In this document: positions 1 to 10,700 of the stretch, one piece after another
Layout: each line of letters begins with the position of its first letter
Position numbering within the stretch: position 1 is the stretch's first letter
Assembly: GCA_019054805.1 (NCBI GenBank)
Contig: JAHQIY010000012.1
Coordinates: 434,001 to 498,000, forward strand
From: Brachionus manjavacas
Lineage: Eukaryota; Rotifera; Eurotatoria; Ploima; Brachionidae
DNA: 64,000 bases
Direction of reading: 5' to 3'
The notes under the pieces: model-generated
The model's input: the letters and a program-made list of their open reading frames with translations, nothing else
What the model was told of the DNA's origin: nothing
The model's database searches: none
Position numbers and translations under genes: made by a program

Positions 1-806
1 ACCGAATGTGCCGAAAATAATGGGGAAGGGGAAGTTACAGTAGACTTGAACGCAACTGAAACTGAGAACAATTACAATGAACAAACACGTGCTGACCTAT
101 ATGTTCGTGAGTTAAAATATATACTCAATGAAGTCTTCAATTGTGTCCAAACAATTACAAATTCCAAAGTTGAAAAAAGTAAATATTATTACGATCGCAA
201 CATTAAACCAAGTGAATTAAAGGTAGGAGACTTAGTATTGTTAAATATTCCGAAAGTCAGGAGAGGACTTTCTAAAAAACTTGCCCCAAAATGGGAAGGT
301 CCATTCATAATATTACAAAAATTTGGACCGGTAAATTTTAAAATAAAAAAATTAAATAAATTAAAAGCCAAAGTCAAATTAGTGCACCATAATCGCTTAA
401 AAAGATTTTTTGGTATCATCAAAGATAAATTAAGTCACCCTGAGTCCGAAAATGAAAATGATACTCTACCTCAGAAAAAACAAAGATACGTAAAAAGAGA
501 CAATTTAAGGATAGAAGAACAATTACAAACCCGGTTGACCAGCAAGATAAGTCTATAAATGAAAATTACCATAATTTACACGGAAATCAAGACAGAGTAG
601 AATTTGATTGTCCCGTACCTGATGTACAGCCAACAAAAAATGAATCATTTTTAGATAGCCGGTCTGACACTGAAACTGAGTCGGATTCCTCAGGTGATCA
701 GACGTTTATTCCAAATAAATACCTGGCAAATCAAGTGGTCAATAGGGAGGGAAATACTCGCAAAAGTAGTCGAGTTAAGAAACCAGTCAATAGACTCGGA
801 TTTTAA
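1..806 (+). pseudogene. Ty3/gypsy pol C-terminal region (integrase C-terminal domain and tail), frameshifted
   Basis: The frame is open at the left edge of the window and runs to a stop at 558. It contains the typical gypsy integrase C-terminal signature: KVGDLVLLNIP, then LAPKWEGPF and a VHHNRLKRF segment, the small beta-barrel that follows the integrase core. The last part of the protein continues in another frame (about 501-806), acidic and Ser/Asp-rich, ending in a basic RKSSRVKKPVNRLGF tail. Such a tail closes many gypsy Pol proteins. The switch between frames lies near 500-540 and looks like a one-base indel. Upstream domains (protease, reverse transcriptase, RNase H, integrase core) lie outside the window. 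The family call is confident; whether the break is real or a sequencing error is unknown. Confidence 0.85.
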
Positions 807-1082
807 TGTATCCCTAGTATTTAAAATTTTTCTAGCTTTTTCTAAAATATATTTTCAAAATTTTATTAACTTACATACATAAAAATTTTTTAATTTCAAA
901 AATTGTAAAATATTAATTAATTTCAAATTTCAAATTATTTTTGAAACTTTGTAAAAAAAATAAAAAAAAATTCACTTTTCTTTTCCTTTCATTTCCTTCT
1001 TCGGTATTGTTGTAATTTTCTATTTCCTTTTATTATTATTTATCATATTTAGAGCTTCAATCAAAATACAACAACAATTACC

Positions 1083-2148
1083 ATGGCTCAATACGACATC
1101 TTGATCTCCAGCATTACGAATGAGAATAAAAATACAAATTATTTGTGGTCCATTATCCGTCCATTGGAAAGAGAATTTCGCACACGGGTGGAGTGGTTGC
1201 ATGTCCATAAAGTTCACAATCCAAACCACTTACGCCTTCCTGAGATTCGTCAACTCGGATATCCATTCAATAGTAGTACAAAGATTGAATGGAATAAGTC
1301 ATCGAGGCCGAGAACTCAACGTAAAAATTAACCCTCTACCGACTCCAGCTCATCGTATAAATTCGGAACATACGCCGAGAGTTCAGACCCTAATAAACGA
1401 ACTACAGTCAAAAGAGGACGAGTGGGAGCTAGAACGTTTGAAGCTTATGGACGAAAAAAGGGATTTGGAAAAGCAATTAGAGCAAACCACCAAATATGCC
1501 ACTCAGTTGGAAAGCCAAATTCAGCAACATCACGTGAACCCAGGGGAAGTTAAATAAAAAATATGGAAACCTTAATAAAAATGAAAGAAGATACCATTAA
1601 GAGATGGAAAAGTAGAGGTCTTAATCGTATGGTACAACTCTCTGAAGCCAACTTGGAAAAATTAAAAGGGGAACTAGCAGCAAAATTGGAGCAAGCTATG
1701 ACCGTCACTGATTTAAAAGCAGAGTTTCTGGAAGCTTCCGAAATTTGTCGGGTACTATCGGATGACAAGGAAAGATTAGAGAGTGAGTTGGACGAGCTAC
1801 GGGTTAAAATGAGCAATTGAGTCAAAGGTACAGTGAGGTAAAATCCCAATTATCGATTAAAGACCATCAGTTGTGTGCGCAAAAGAAACAATTACACTCC
1901 GCAACTCAGAGAGTCGAGCAATTGGAGGAGGAAAATGAGGAGTTGCATGGTCGCCTAGAACAAGAGGAGCCGTTGAAGTGTCCGGTCTGCCTTGAGATCT
2001 ATACAAGTGAGCGTAGGATAGTTGCCTTATTCTGCTCTCACATGTTGTGCAGCCTGTGTCATCAGCGAATGACAGAGCTCGACAGTGGCTCGCTCTGCTA
2101 TGTGTCGAGGAGTTGAAGTCACCAATTGCCTGCGTCTATTTTGATTTC
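1083..2148 (+). pseudogene. Coiled-coil RING-finger reading frame inside a gypsy element, broken by frameshifts
   Basis: A start ATG (1083, in CCATGG) opens a frame lying between pol (ending 806) and the 3' LTR (from 2241). It continues as pieces in shifting frames: 1083-1331, the last two-thirds of 1120-1557, 1563-1820 and 1817-2116. The first part (ending near WLHVHKVHNPNH) matches no domain I know. The middle is heptad-rich, Glu/Lys/Leu-rich coiled coil. The end is a C3HC4-type RING: CPVCLEIY, then CSHMLCSLC. The last zinc pair is restored as CPMCR only if two bases missing near 2097 are allowed for; that frame then ends at 2148. RING proteins of this shape are usually E3 ubiquitin ligases. 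Position and strand suggest a third ORF of the retrotransposon; a captured host gene or nested retrocopy is the alternative. Confidence 0.6.
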
Positions 2149-2229
2149 AAAGTTTTTTTTTTGTGTTTTCTCTTAGTTTGGTTATCTTTCTTTTTCATAT
2201 TTTTCTCAAGGCTATTCACCTCTTCATTG

Positions 2230-2238
2230 AGGGGAAGG
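2230..2238 (+). other. Polypurine tract of gypsy element
   Basis: An AGGGGAAGG run lies two bases before the TG start of the putative 3' LTR. This is where plus-strand DNA priming occurs in LTR retrotransposons. It fits the + orientation of the pol fragment upstream. Confidence 0.6.
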
Positions 2239-2240
2239 TA

Positions 2241-2466
2241 TGTTATAACCGAAATTTAATGTCATATTAAATTTGAGTTATAAACAGTTACAATATTATA
2301 ATCAACAGTTACGATATTATTTTCTAGTCATAATTTTTAATATTTAAATGCTTGTTTTTCACTTATTAGTTTCAGATTCCAATTTATTTCAAATAAAGAT
2401 TTATCCTTAAAAAGTTTCTTCTTTAATTGTTTGGTCTCTCAACCACAGCATAGCTGGAGTTATTAA
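2241..2466 (+). repeat. Putative 3' LTR of gypsy element
   Basis: It begins TGTTATAACC directly after the polypurine tract and ends around GGAGTTATTAA, roughly the inverse of the start. An AATAAA signal lies at 2392-2397. The partner LTR is outside the window, so the right boundary is approximate. Confidence 0.55.
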
Positions 2467-2589
2467 ATTAATACTCGTCTATGAACAAAAAGATAATAAA
2501 CAAATACCACGTTTATTACACTTTAATTAGATATTCCTTTTTCTAATTGCTTTTAATGAGTCTAACAATTTCTATATTTTATTATAAAA

Positions 2590-3600
2590 ATATGTCGAGT
2601 CGACTTTTTTCAAATTTGTTAGTTAATCTTTCAAAATACGCGGCTCGAACTAAAAACTCTGTTAAAGCATCGAAATTTTTTATGAAAAAAAAAGCAAAAT
2701 TACGTATTGAGAATATGTTGGTCTCGTTGGTCATCTTCGTTTCTTTTACTAGAATCGTTTCATAAAGCAATAATGAGAAATGCATTTCCTCCAAACGATC
2801 CATGGCCAATTGATTAGTCACTATTGAGACTTATTTGCAAATTTTATCCCCAGCGTTCCAACTAAATCTAATCATGCAAAAGTCGAAATCGACTATAGGA
2901 GACGTGTTCCCAACTTTAATGATTACAATATCCATATGGAACCGTATAAGATTAACTGGTAATAATCGCAAATTGGCCGACAACTTAATTTCGACCTTTA
3001 ATTTCAAATTTAAAGACGATTTTAATTCCTCTCCATATTGCGTTAGCTCGTTGTTGAATATTTCAAAATTCGAATGTGGATTAGAAGACCCGATTATACC
3101 GATTTAAAAACAATGGGATTTGATAATTTGACCTAAGTCGCCAAATTATATTTGAAAAAGAGGCAAAAAACTTTTGAACAAAATTGATTTTAATCGAACT
3201 CAGCCGTCAACTTCAACCATTGATTCAATTACAGCGTTTGAGAGAGATGATGATTATCATAGTGAGTCAGAGATATACAAAGAATTAAATAATTACGAAC
3301 TAGAACGACAGAAAATATATTCTATAAAGAACGATTTAGATAATAGAAGTCTAAAAGATAAATCAACAGAAAAATTTTGGGCAGAAGATATTCAAATGTC
3401 TCATTTGTCTACTCTGGCAATGGTTTTATTGAACATTCCTACAAGTTCGAGTTATATTGAGAAGTTTTTTAGCATTTGTGTGTTGTTTGTAAAAAACATA
3501 TCGAGATTTTTATGACACTTTGATAATCCGAAATTATGTTAATCAACTCTCCAGAACCAAATTACTGTCAAAAAAAGAGGGAATCATTTTATGGGAATTA
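2590..3600 (+). pseudogene. hAT-family transposase relic
   Basis: Pieces in several frames add up to the C-terminal half of a hAT transposase. Around 2730-2765, in one frame, is RWSSSFLLLESFHKA, the conserved TRWxS region of the family. A middle piece (2835-3107) carries the helical KSTIGDVFP segment. The last piece (3174-3515) holds MSHLSTLAMVLLNIPTSSSYIEKFFSI, here quoted in two parts: LSTLAMVLLNIPTSSS and the EKFFS motif of the hAT C-terminal dimerisation domain. There are stops and frame changes throughout, and no BED zinc finger was seen upstream. It is inactive in this form. Confidence 0.75.
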
Positions 3601-4012
3601 AGACAAAATATAGGATGGATCAATTACTTAGTTTTTATCGATTATCAATTAATCAATTAGATTCATTATTCTTTTTTATAGCACAGTCTATCTTTTAAAC
3701 TATCCAATAATACTCGCATGACTAAACATTGCAGTAATAAATTAATTTTTTGAAATGTCAGTGAAATACATGATTTCGACTCAAAATGAAAAAGTGGAAA
3801 CATGGCGTCAGAAACAATAATTCAACGGACAATGCTGAAAGCGATTCAGTAGTGTTTTTCGCTCTTTATTTATTTCCCCTTTAAATATTTCTCTTTTATC
3901 ATTTTTCCCTCTTAGTATTTTTCCCTCTTTAATTTTTCCCTTAAAAATAAATAACATATTATTAGCCAATTAAAATTTTATTTGAATTAATTGAAATTTT
4001 ATATCTAAATAA

Positions 4013-4170
4013 AATTAATCCAAAAAAAATTACTTTCAATCATTCCTTTAAAGTCTTCTGTTTTAAGATCTTCTATTTTATTTTCTGCGCAGTAGATAAT
4101 TTTTGCCCTGAGAATGCAAATTTTGACTCTGTCGCGGTTAATGGCCGACGGCAATTTTCTCTTTAAACAA
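4013..4170 (-). pseudogene. Coding-like patch, unidentified
   Basis: A minus-strand frame of about 50 codons is open and has coding-like composition (it contains AINRDRVKICILRAKIIYC) in a region otherwise dense with stops. No family was recognised. It lies inside the candidate element at 3834-6181 and may be part of its protein. Confidence 0.3.
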
Positions 4171-4667
4171 AATTATAATATTTTAATAAATACAATTTGA
4201 TGTTACCTTGGAGCTTTTCGACGTAATTGAAGTTGAATTTGATGACTTGATGAAAAGAACAGAATATTAAATGGAAATTTTAATTTAAATTTAATAATTT
4301 ACTTTAACCAAGTTTTCAATTTCACAGAATTTTGTGCGATTATTTTCTGTTTTATCTGGATTAAATTTTTTTAGTATTTAAATTTCTAAAGATTATTATA
4401 AGGAAATAAAAAAATTAATTTTCTTCAAAAAAATTAATCGTGCAAAATAATAATAAAAATAATTACTATCTGAAAAACCAACTCTTATAAAATAAAATAT
4501 ATATCATTTAATTTTTAAAAAAGACAAGGTTAGGAAATATTAAATATTTATCGATCGATCGAGAGAAATATTTTAGTAGTGGCACTAGTTATAGTTTGTT
4601 TTTGCTTTCGAGCATTTAGGTGTTGACCACCGATGTTTCTTGCTTAATATTATTTTTTTTCGGCTTA

Positions 4668-4875
4668 ATTTTGGTTGTTGATCGAATTGGTCGAGTTCGA
4701 TTGAATAATATTGGACTGATTTGTGATGATGTCTCCAATCGAGCACACGACGGCTTCGTATCTGAAAAATTGTTGTCCCGATTTTTCGCTAATTAAACTC
4801 ACTTTTTTCTCAAAATCAAAGCTGATGCCCACTGCTTGCTGATAGTTTGTTGCTCTTTTGGCATATTTTGATGTA
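4668..4875 (-). pseudogene. Coding-like patch, unidentified
   Basis: A minus-strand frame of about 68 codons, with ISFDFEKKVSLISEKSGQ followed by FFRYEAVVCSIGD, ends in an Asn/Ser-rich tail and a stop. The YEAVVCSIGD part distantly recalls the end of ubiquitin hydrolase domains, but the glycine-histidine that should follow is absent. I treat it as unidentified. Confidence 0.3.
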
Positions 4876-5048
4876 TTTGAAATTTAAATTTGATTAATCA
4901 GATATTTTTTATTGAAGTAAAGTCAAAGTTTCTACTGTTCTTAAGTCCAAAATTATTTGTGAAGTCAATGTAAAAATCAATCATCAAAAAAAAAGCTAAT
5001 TTCCAATCAGATCCAATTGTTTAAAATATTTCAAAAACATAATTTGAT

Positions 5049-5153
5049 GACCAAGTATGCATTTCAATTGATGAATTTGATTTAAGCGATGAGTCCTCCT
5101 CGACCTCACTGCTTAAATCGCTAATCTTCATCAATTGAAATGCATACTTGGTC
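5049..5153. repeat. 105-bp inverted repeat (hairpin)
   Basis: The first 27 bases are exactly complementary to the last 27 (GACCAAGTATGC at the left, GCATACTTGGTC at the right). Towards the loop the arms remain partly complementary (GATTTAAGC against GCTTAAATC). It could be a small foldback transposon, an inverted duplication or an RNA hairpin. Confidence 0.7.
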
Positions 5154-5411
5154 TTTTCCTTTTATTCTTAGAGCTCTTTATTCTTTAAGCTACAAAATGT
5201 TTTGTTTAAAAAAAATAGTTTTTGACCTTTTTAACTGCAGAATCAGAAATCTGACAAAATTCTGAACAAATTATTGAGCTAATTTTCTTAAATTTTTGAC
5301 TTTGAAGTTCATCTATTTTGACCAAAAAGTGTAAATTTTTAATTTTCACTAATTTATTTAGATAAATTTCATGTATCAAAACATGAATTTAAATTTTTAA
5401 GTCCATTTGAA

Positions 5412-5645
5412 ATGGTGTTTTTGAAAATAGTGTATTTTTGTTTAGAATTCTGGGTGATAGATAATCAAGAAAATGATGCACTACTTGGTTTGGATTGGTT
5501 TAACTTAACCGGTGCTGGAGTCTTTCCAAATCTAAATACAATTACATTCCCAAGCGAAACGATAATCTTTGATTCCGATATGAATGATGACGAGAGTTCA
5601 GAAGCTTAGCGAAAGTGAGAACAATCAAAGTTTGGAGCAAAATTG
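5412..5645 (+). pseudogene. Gypsy-type aspartic protease fragment
   Basis: The frame contains NDALLGLDWFN, the C-terminal signature of retroviral-like aspartic proteases (A/D-x-LLGxDW), followed by a FPSETIIF strand and an acidic linker. The N-terminal half with the catalytic DTG is missing. It is therefore a truncated relic of another gypsy element. Confidence 0.6.
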
Positions 5646-5646
5646 A

Positions 5647-5970
5647 TTTGTATATGATAGTATGAACAATATAGACAATTGTATGGAAACAGCACAAATT
5701 TTCAAATTGATTTATCCAGATTCTAATTTCCATAGAGTGTACATGATTCAAAGTGAGCACCAAATCGGTTCAAATGACTGTGGCCTGTTTGCAATCGCTT
5801 ATGCACAATTATTAGCAGAACGTTTGGATCCATTCAACTACAAGTTCGATCAAAGACTAATGCGAATCACTTATAATAGTTTTATAACTTTTGGTTTCTT
5901 ATATGATTTTTATTTTGAAATAATAGCTGAAAAGCAAAAACAGATTTTTCCATTTAATGTTTCTTGGTAA
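5647..5970 (+). pseudogene. Ulp1/C48-like cysteine protease fragment
   Basis: A 102-codon frame (with about 5 more open codons upstream) contains YDS, then HQIGSNDCGLFAIAYAQ and a conserved arginine (RLMR). These match the catalytic Asp, the Gln and the Cys (NDCGLF) of SUMO-protease-like C48 peptidases. The catalytic His region is missing upstream. Domains of this type are common in animal and plant DNA transposons, and this lies within the candidate element at 3834-6181. It is a fragment and unlikely to be active. Confidence 0.65.
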
Positions 5971-6493
5971 TTTTAATTTTTTTGATTGCACAATATTTTC
6001 TTTTGTTTTTTTTAATTGAATAATAATTAATAAAATTTTAATTAATAGTTGACTATTTTCTATTTATTTTTATTTGCTCCTCCTTAAAAAAGGGAAAATT
6101 GATTACAGGGAAAAAATTACAGAGGGAAAAATTTACGAAGGGAAAAAAAAAAGGGAAAAATGTTAAAAGACCGCTGAAAGCAAATATAAAGATTTTAAAT
6201 GAAATAAACATTAGCAAGTGAATTTCTCTAAAAAAAAATTTAAGTAAAAAGTTTTATTTTATAATTATTTAAATATAAAAATATTCAATATATATTATGA
6301 AATTTTATTTTTTATTCTCAAACAAATAGCTAATTTTATAAAAAAAATTTACGAAACAAAATTATCATTATTAATTGCATCTACTTTTAAGCTAAAATAG
6401 TTTTTACTTCAACTTCGAGTTGAAAAAGTTCTCGAACCCGAAACTCGAAAATGGATTTTTTTCGAATTCCAATGTCTGCACCCAAGTCGTTCG

Positions 6494-6513
6494 TTATACC
6501 GAGGATTGACTGT
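6494..6513. repeat. Pogo/Tigger-like terminal inverted repeat remnant
   Basis: GTTATACCGAGGATTGACTG is followed by TA. It is the reverse complement, with small changes, of the CAGTCGAACCTCGGTATAAC end at 19628. Both end at TA, as expected for Tc1/mariner/pogo insertion. No partner end is visible nearby. Confidence 0.5.
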
Positions 6514-6599
6514 AGTTTATAATGTCCAGACCGGCTGACGAGTCTTTTCACCCCATTAGCGCTAAAAATAATCGACAAAAAGTAATTTAAAATTAAAAG

Positions 6600-6923
6600 C
6601 AAGTAAAAATTTTTTTTAATTTTTTTGATTGTTTTTTTCAGTTCGTCAAGGTCTATTTCTGGAAAAAAGGACCCTATATTTGAATACTGTTCAAAATGTC
6701 TTTTATTTTGGATGTAAGAGTAAATATTTTCATTATTCTCATTTAAGTCATTAGAATTTTCTATAGAAAAAGACTCACAAAGATCCCTTTTTCTCTTATA
6801 AAATATACAATCTTTTTTTGTTGTGTCCTTTTATTTATTATTTGGGTTTGATTCATAAAAATTTGGAGTATCGTTTTTATCAGGCATACGTATCATTTCA
6901 AATAACAATTTAGCTGTTTCCAT
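6600..6923 (-). pseudogene. Open frame with one stop, unidentified
   Basis: From an ATG at 6923 (METAKLLFEMIRMPDKND...) a minus-strand frame stays coding-like for about 108 codons, rich in Asn, Glu and Lys, with one TAA at about codon 31. It ends in a FFPEIDLDELKK segment before low-complexity sequence. No family was recognised. It may be a decayed exon or a transposon fragment. Confidence 0.3.
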
Positions 6924-7141
6924 TATTAATCAGTTTATTCTTTAAAATACAAAGAGGCAAATAAAATAACTTTAAAATAAAACAATTAATTTAAAATTCT
7001 TTAACGAAAGCGTTTTACATAATCATTTGAAAAAATAAAATATTTGAAATGTAACCCTAGACAATATACAGTTTTTTAATAGAACTTAAAAAATTTTAAC
7101 AAAAAAATTAATAAAAATCTAATTGTTTTTTACTGTTTTCG

Positions 7142-7177
7142 ATGCGACAAAGACCTTTAAAATGCTTACAAATATAA
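7142..7177 (+). promoter_or_regulatory. Short upstream ORF overlapping the HtrL-like start
   Basis: An ATG at 7142, out of frame with the main gene, opens an 11-codon frame ending just after the main ATG at 7162. If it lies in the mRNA leader it could lower translation. Whether it is transcribed is not known. Confidence 0.25.
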
Positions 7178-8100
7178 AATTTTTTTTTGTTTTTACATTT
7201 TTAGGATCTTTTTTATATGCATTGATTTTATTTAAAGCATTTACAAGTCCATTGGAGAAACATTTTACAAAATACACAACTGGACCGAGGTCCAAAAGCT
7301 TTGTTACAGTATTCACTATATATTACAGATTTGGTAAAAGTAAGCACAAACCGCACAGCTATGATGTTTGGTCGGATAATTTTTTTGAAGCTGTTTCATC
7401 ACCAGTAGTTGTATTCACTGATAACAAGTCGCTTCCGACACTTTTCAACAAGGCATCTCATCTAAATTTATCAGCTACTTTCTACGTTACCAAAGATGTG
7501 TGGGCCCTAATGAAAATGCTGGAAAAATCTCGCAATAGAGAATACATTGTAAAATACAAGACCAAACAGCATCAAATAGACCCGGAGAGAAGAAAGCACA
7601 GTCCGGAACTCTATGCCGTATGGAACATCAAACATTTTATGGGCAAATTAGTATCTCAAATGAATCCCTATAATTCAGATTTTTTTATCTACACAGATAT
7701 TGGTGGGTGGCGATCAAAAATATTTAGTAATTGGCCTTATGTTGATTTTGTCAAAAATGTGAGTCTTTATTTGAATGACACGTGTTTGTACAATCAAGTT
7801 TATTCAGGCTCTATTGGTGGCGGATTTATAGCCGGGTCAAAGGCAGCATTCGACAAAGTTTCCACTAGATTCTACGAAATTCATGACAAATGGTTCGACA
7901 AAGACATTTTTGTTGGTAAAGATCAAAATCTAATGAATTCCTTGGCATTCAGGGAGTATCCAAAATTGGTGATGAGACTGAGAACATGGGGACATGAATG
8001 CCTTGAAAGCTACACAAGGTGGTTTTTTTACGAATGGTTTTTTCAGTTTAATCCGAATTGTTCGTTTAGTTTAAGAAATTCTATTTTAAAAACAAAATAA
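7162..8100 (+). CDS. HtrL/YibB-family protein, type II membrane form
   Basis: A single exon of 312 codons. I chose the ATG at 7162 because the longer open frame begins only at a non-ATG codon. Residues about 7-24 form one hydrophobic segment (FFFVFTFLGSFLYALILF), so the protein is probably anchored in the Golgi or ER with its catalytic-like domain in the lumen. The body matches the HtrL/YibB family: HSPELYAVWN (146-155), YTDIGGWR (177-184), then SGSIGGGFIAG and a conserved GKDQNLMN. The DxG element resembles the metal-binding site of GT-A glycosyltransferases. The family's activity is poorly known, so a sugar-transfer role is only inferred. The last codons overlap an AATAAA signal (8096-8101), which suggests a very short 3' UTR. 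The reading frame is intact. Confidence 0.8.
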   Translation: MLTNIKFFFVFTFLGSFLYALILFKAFTSPLEKHFTKYTTGPRSKSFVTVFTIYYRFGKSKHKPHSYDVWSDNFFEAVSSPVVVFTDNKSLPTLFNKASHLNLSATFYVTKDVWALMKMLEKSRNREYIVKYKTKQHQIDPERRKHSPELYAVWNIKHFMGKLVSQMNPYNSDFFIYTDIGGWRSKIFSNWPYVDFVKNVSLYLNDTCLYNQVYSGSIGGGFIAGSKAAFDKVSTRFYEIHDKWFDKDIFVGKDQNLMNSLAFREYPKLVMRLRTWGHECLESYTRWFFYEWFFQFNPNCSFSLRNSILKTK

Positions 8101-9990
8101 AATATTTCAACTTTTTTTGTAGTTCTAGGCATCCCTAAAGGCTGGTTTTACTACATTTAAGCCTTTATTATTATCTTAAATGAATTCCTAAGTTTTTTTC
8201 TTATCTTCCCTTTACGAGATATTGATTTTAAGATATTCTTAAGTTTAAAGATTAATTTGTTTTAGTAAAATTCGACAAAATATTATCATAAAAATAAAAA
8301 AATAAAAATAATTTTTTAGAATTTCAACTACCTTAAGGCAGGTTGTAGCGTTCTTTCAATTTTTGTTGTAACCAAAAACAAGAAAAAAAATTCTCAATTT
8401 AGATTCATCAGGTGTTTCTTTATTTTGAGCAAGAAAATTTGACTAGGACTCTAGAAAAATATTATTTTAGAAAGTGTTCGCTAATAGAATTTCAAAATTA
8501 CTTCACTTAATTTTTTTAAATAAATGGGAGAATTAAATTTGATTTGTAATTGATTAATTTTAGAAGACTCGATGTTGTTAACAAACCAATTTTCAAAGGT
8601 TTAGTTGCGCAAAAGATTAAGCTTATTAACTATTTTAACTACTTATTAAAATTAAAATCATTATTGCATCACGTAAATAAGAATTTCTATAATATTTGAA
8701 CAAAAAATTACATTTGTTTCAAAGACCTACCTTAAAGTTTATTTTCTTTTTTTAAAAAATTCCACATATAAAAATTGAATTTAAAATATTATTTTCAAGA
8801 AAACTTAAAAGTATTATCAAACTTATTAAAATATTAAATATTAAATTAATTATTATTATTTTTTATTTATTTATTAATTTCAATTTTAAATTTTTTAATC
8901 CAAATTTTTTTTTTTACATTTTATGCCTTTGAGGCCATCTTTTGAATAAATTAATTGATTAATATTTTGAATATCGGTTAACTGAATATCAATTATTCAA
9001 TAACAAAATATTGGAATTATTTGGTTGATTTTGAAATTTAAATATCAAAAATAAATTATGAAATTATTTATTAGAAAAAAAGTGTTACAAAAAATGCATA
9101 AATCAAATAAATTTGTTTTTTAATTTTTCTCTTAATTTGTCATCCAAAGTTTTTTGGGGATAATTTTTTGCTATATATTAGCTACGTGACTATGTAATTC
9201 AAAATTTGGATTACTCATAAACTCAAGTTTTTTTAGCTTTTTTTTTTATTCGAATTGCGGGATATTACCAAAACTTTCTAAAATGTACCATTTGTAACGT
9301 GCTTTAAGCCATTATTATCACATTACCATTATTATCCATATTTATTATCATATTATGGATTATTTACGTTTTAAACTGCCCAAATCACTTAAAATATGGT
9401 AAGAATCATACTCGTTTTTTAATAACTGTTAACAGATTATCTCTTTTACTGTAGTAATCTCAGTTATACTCACTTCACTTTTTATTGAAATTTTTTTGCT
9501 GATTTTGAAATTTAAATATCTTTACACTTAATTGAATAATTGATCTTAAGGTTTACTGATTTGTATCGTAGTTTTCATCATTATTAGCAGGTAATCCTTT
9601 TTCGGACAAAAGCATCCAATGATCACAGGTAAACTGTAATTCTGGATCTATCTATTTCTTTAAAAATTTGCTTGATTTATTTTGAGAGTTCGTTATTGAA
9701 TAAAATTATTTCTAAAATTTCCTAAGTTACATGTTGTGGAAAATTATTCCATCTTTCTAAAGCTGTATCTTAATTTCTGATTTTATTTATGATTTATATG
9801 TCCAAATAACTGTATTTGTTTGTTGAATAAAATAAAGTTAATATTTTTCTCGGTCATCCGGATTTTATCGTATTTACGATAAGGATATAGTTGATTATTG
9901 AATTTTATGTTTCTGGAGATTTAACGTTTTCATTTACGTTTAACTTTAATTCTCTGGGGTCAATTTTGGTTAAAATTGTAACATTAATGA
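8101..9990. other. AT-rich intergenic sequence
   Basis: Only A/T-rich sequence with short homopolymers. No open frame, known repeat or RNA gene was recognised. Confidence 0.6.
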
Positions 9991-10700
9991 AAGAAGAATT
10001 GTACAAATTTTCACCTTACAATGAGACTTCACATTGACTTATGTCACGTTTACCAGCAATCGAATTTATCATCATGGATCAAATTTTAGTAATAGGGTTA
10101 TCTTCGATTATTTAGGGTCCTATCACATCTCTTAATAATTGACTAAGATTTTTCTCTTATAAAGAATATTTTTACCATAAAATTTATAGCCGCTCATTTA
10201 TCTAGGAATATTTATATGTCTGAATTTCCTCTCCAGTGGTGACAAATTACCCTATTGTGCATATTCATTTATGGATCATTTCTCATTATGAATTTTCATT
10301 TATCTTTCGACATTTGCCTGAAATTTCCGACTTACAAAAACCATTAATACGACTTACATGTCTCCGATAACAATTAATCAAATTTTGGTTTAGTAACTCG
10401 TTAGTAAATTGTTTTCTAACTCGTCAACATCTACATTAGATGTTTTAATTTCAACAAGGGTACTGATTTGGTGCAAAATTATTAGCGAATTCTGTTCTTG
10501 TATTCATAGCACTAATCAAGGTATCGGAATATGTTATTATTTTTTGTTCGGATTCTTAACCCCTCTCGATAGCATTAACCAAGTCATTATAAATTTCTTC
10601 TGTTTCATACTCTTTATTATCTGAGTTTTTTTTCAGCTAAACGACCTAAATTAACTTAAAGTTGTGAAACGAGTTCTGGGTCATTTTTAAATTTTACAGC
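9990..10700 (-). pseudogene. Possible eroded coding sequence, antisense
   Basis: Read on the minus strand, this stretch gives several short, coding-like pieces with basic and charged residues, interrupted by many stops. The base composition is less AT-biased than the flanks. No motif is firm enough to name a family; a decayed retrotransposon is the likeliest source. Confidence 0.2.

Larger units (their letters stand above)
3834..6181. mobile_element. Candidate DNA transposon with inverted TTTTTCCCT-rich ends
   Basis: The left end (about 3880-3950) has several TTTTTCCCT-like units. The right end (about 6085-6165) has their reverse complements (AGGGAAAAA). The 9-bp string GCTGAAAGC occurs just outside both ends (3834-3842 and 6173-6181), as a target-site duplication would. 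The interior holds a Ulp1-like protease fragment, a gypsy protease fragment and two minus-strand coding-like patches. Nine-base duplications and Ulp1 domains are known from Mutator-like elements. No clean terminal inverted repeat was found, so the assignment is tentative. Confidence 0.35.

Noticed and set aside
10409-10624. Hydrophobic plus-strand frame of 71 codons
   Set aside because: It starts at a non-ATG codon and is probably the antisense of an eroded coding region; no conserved motif.
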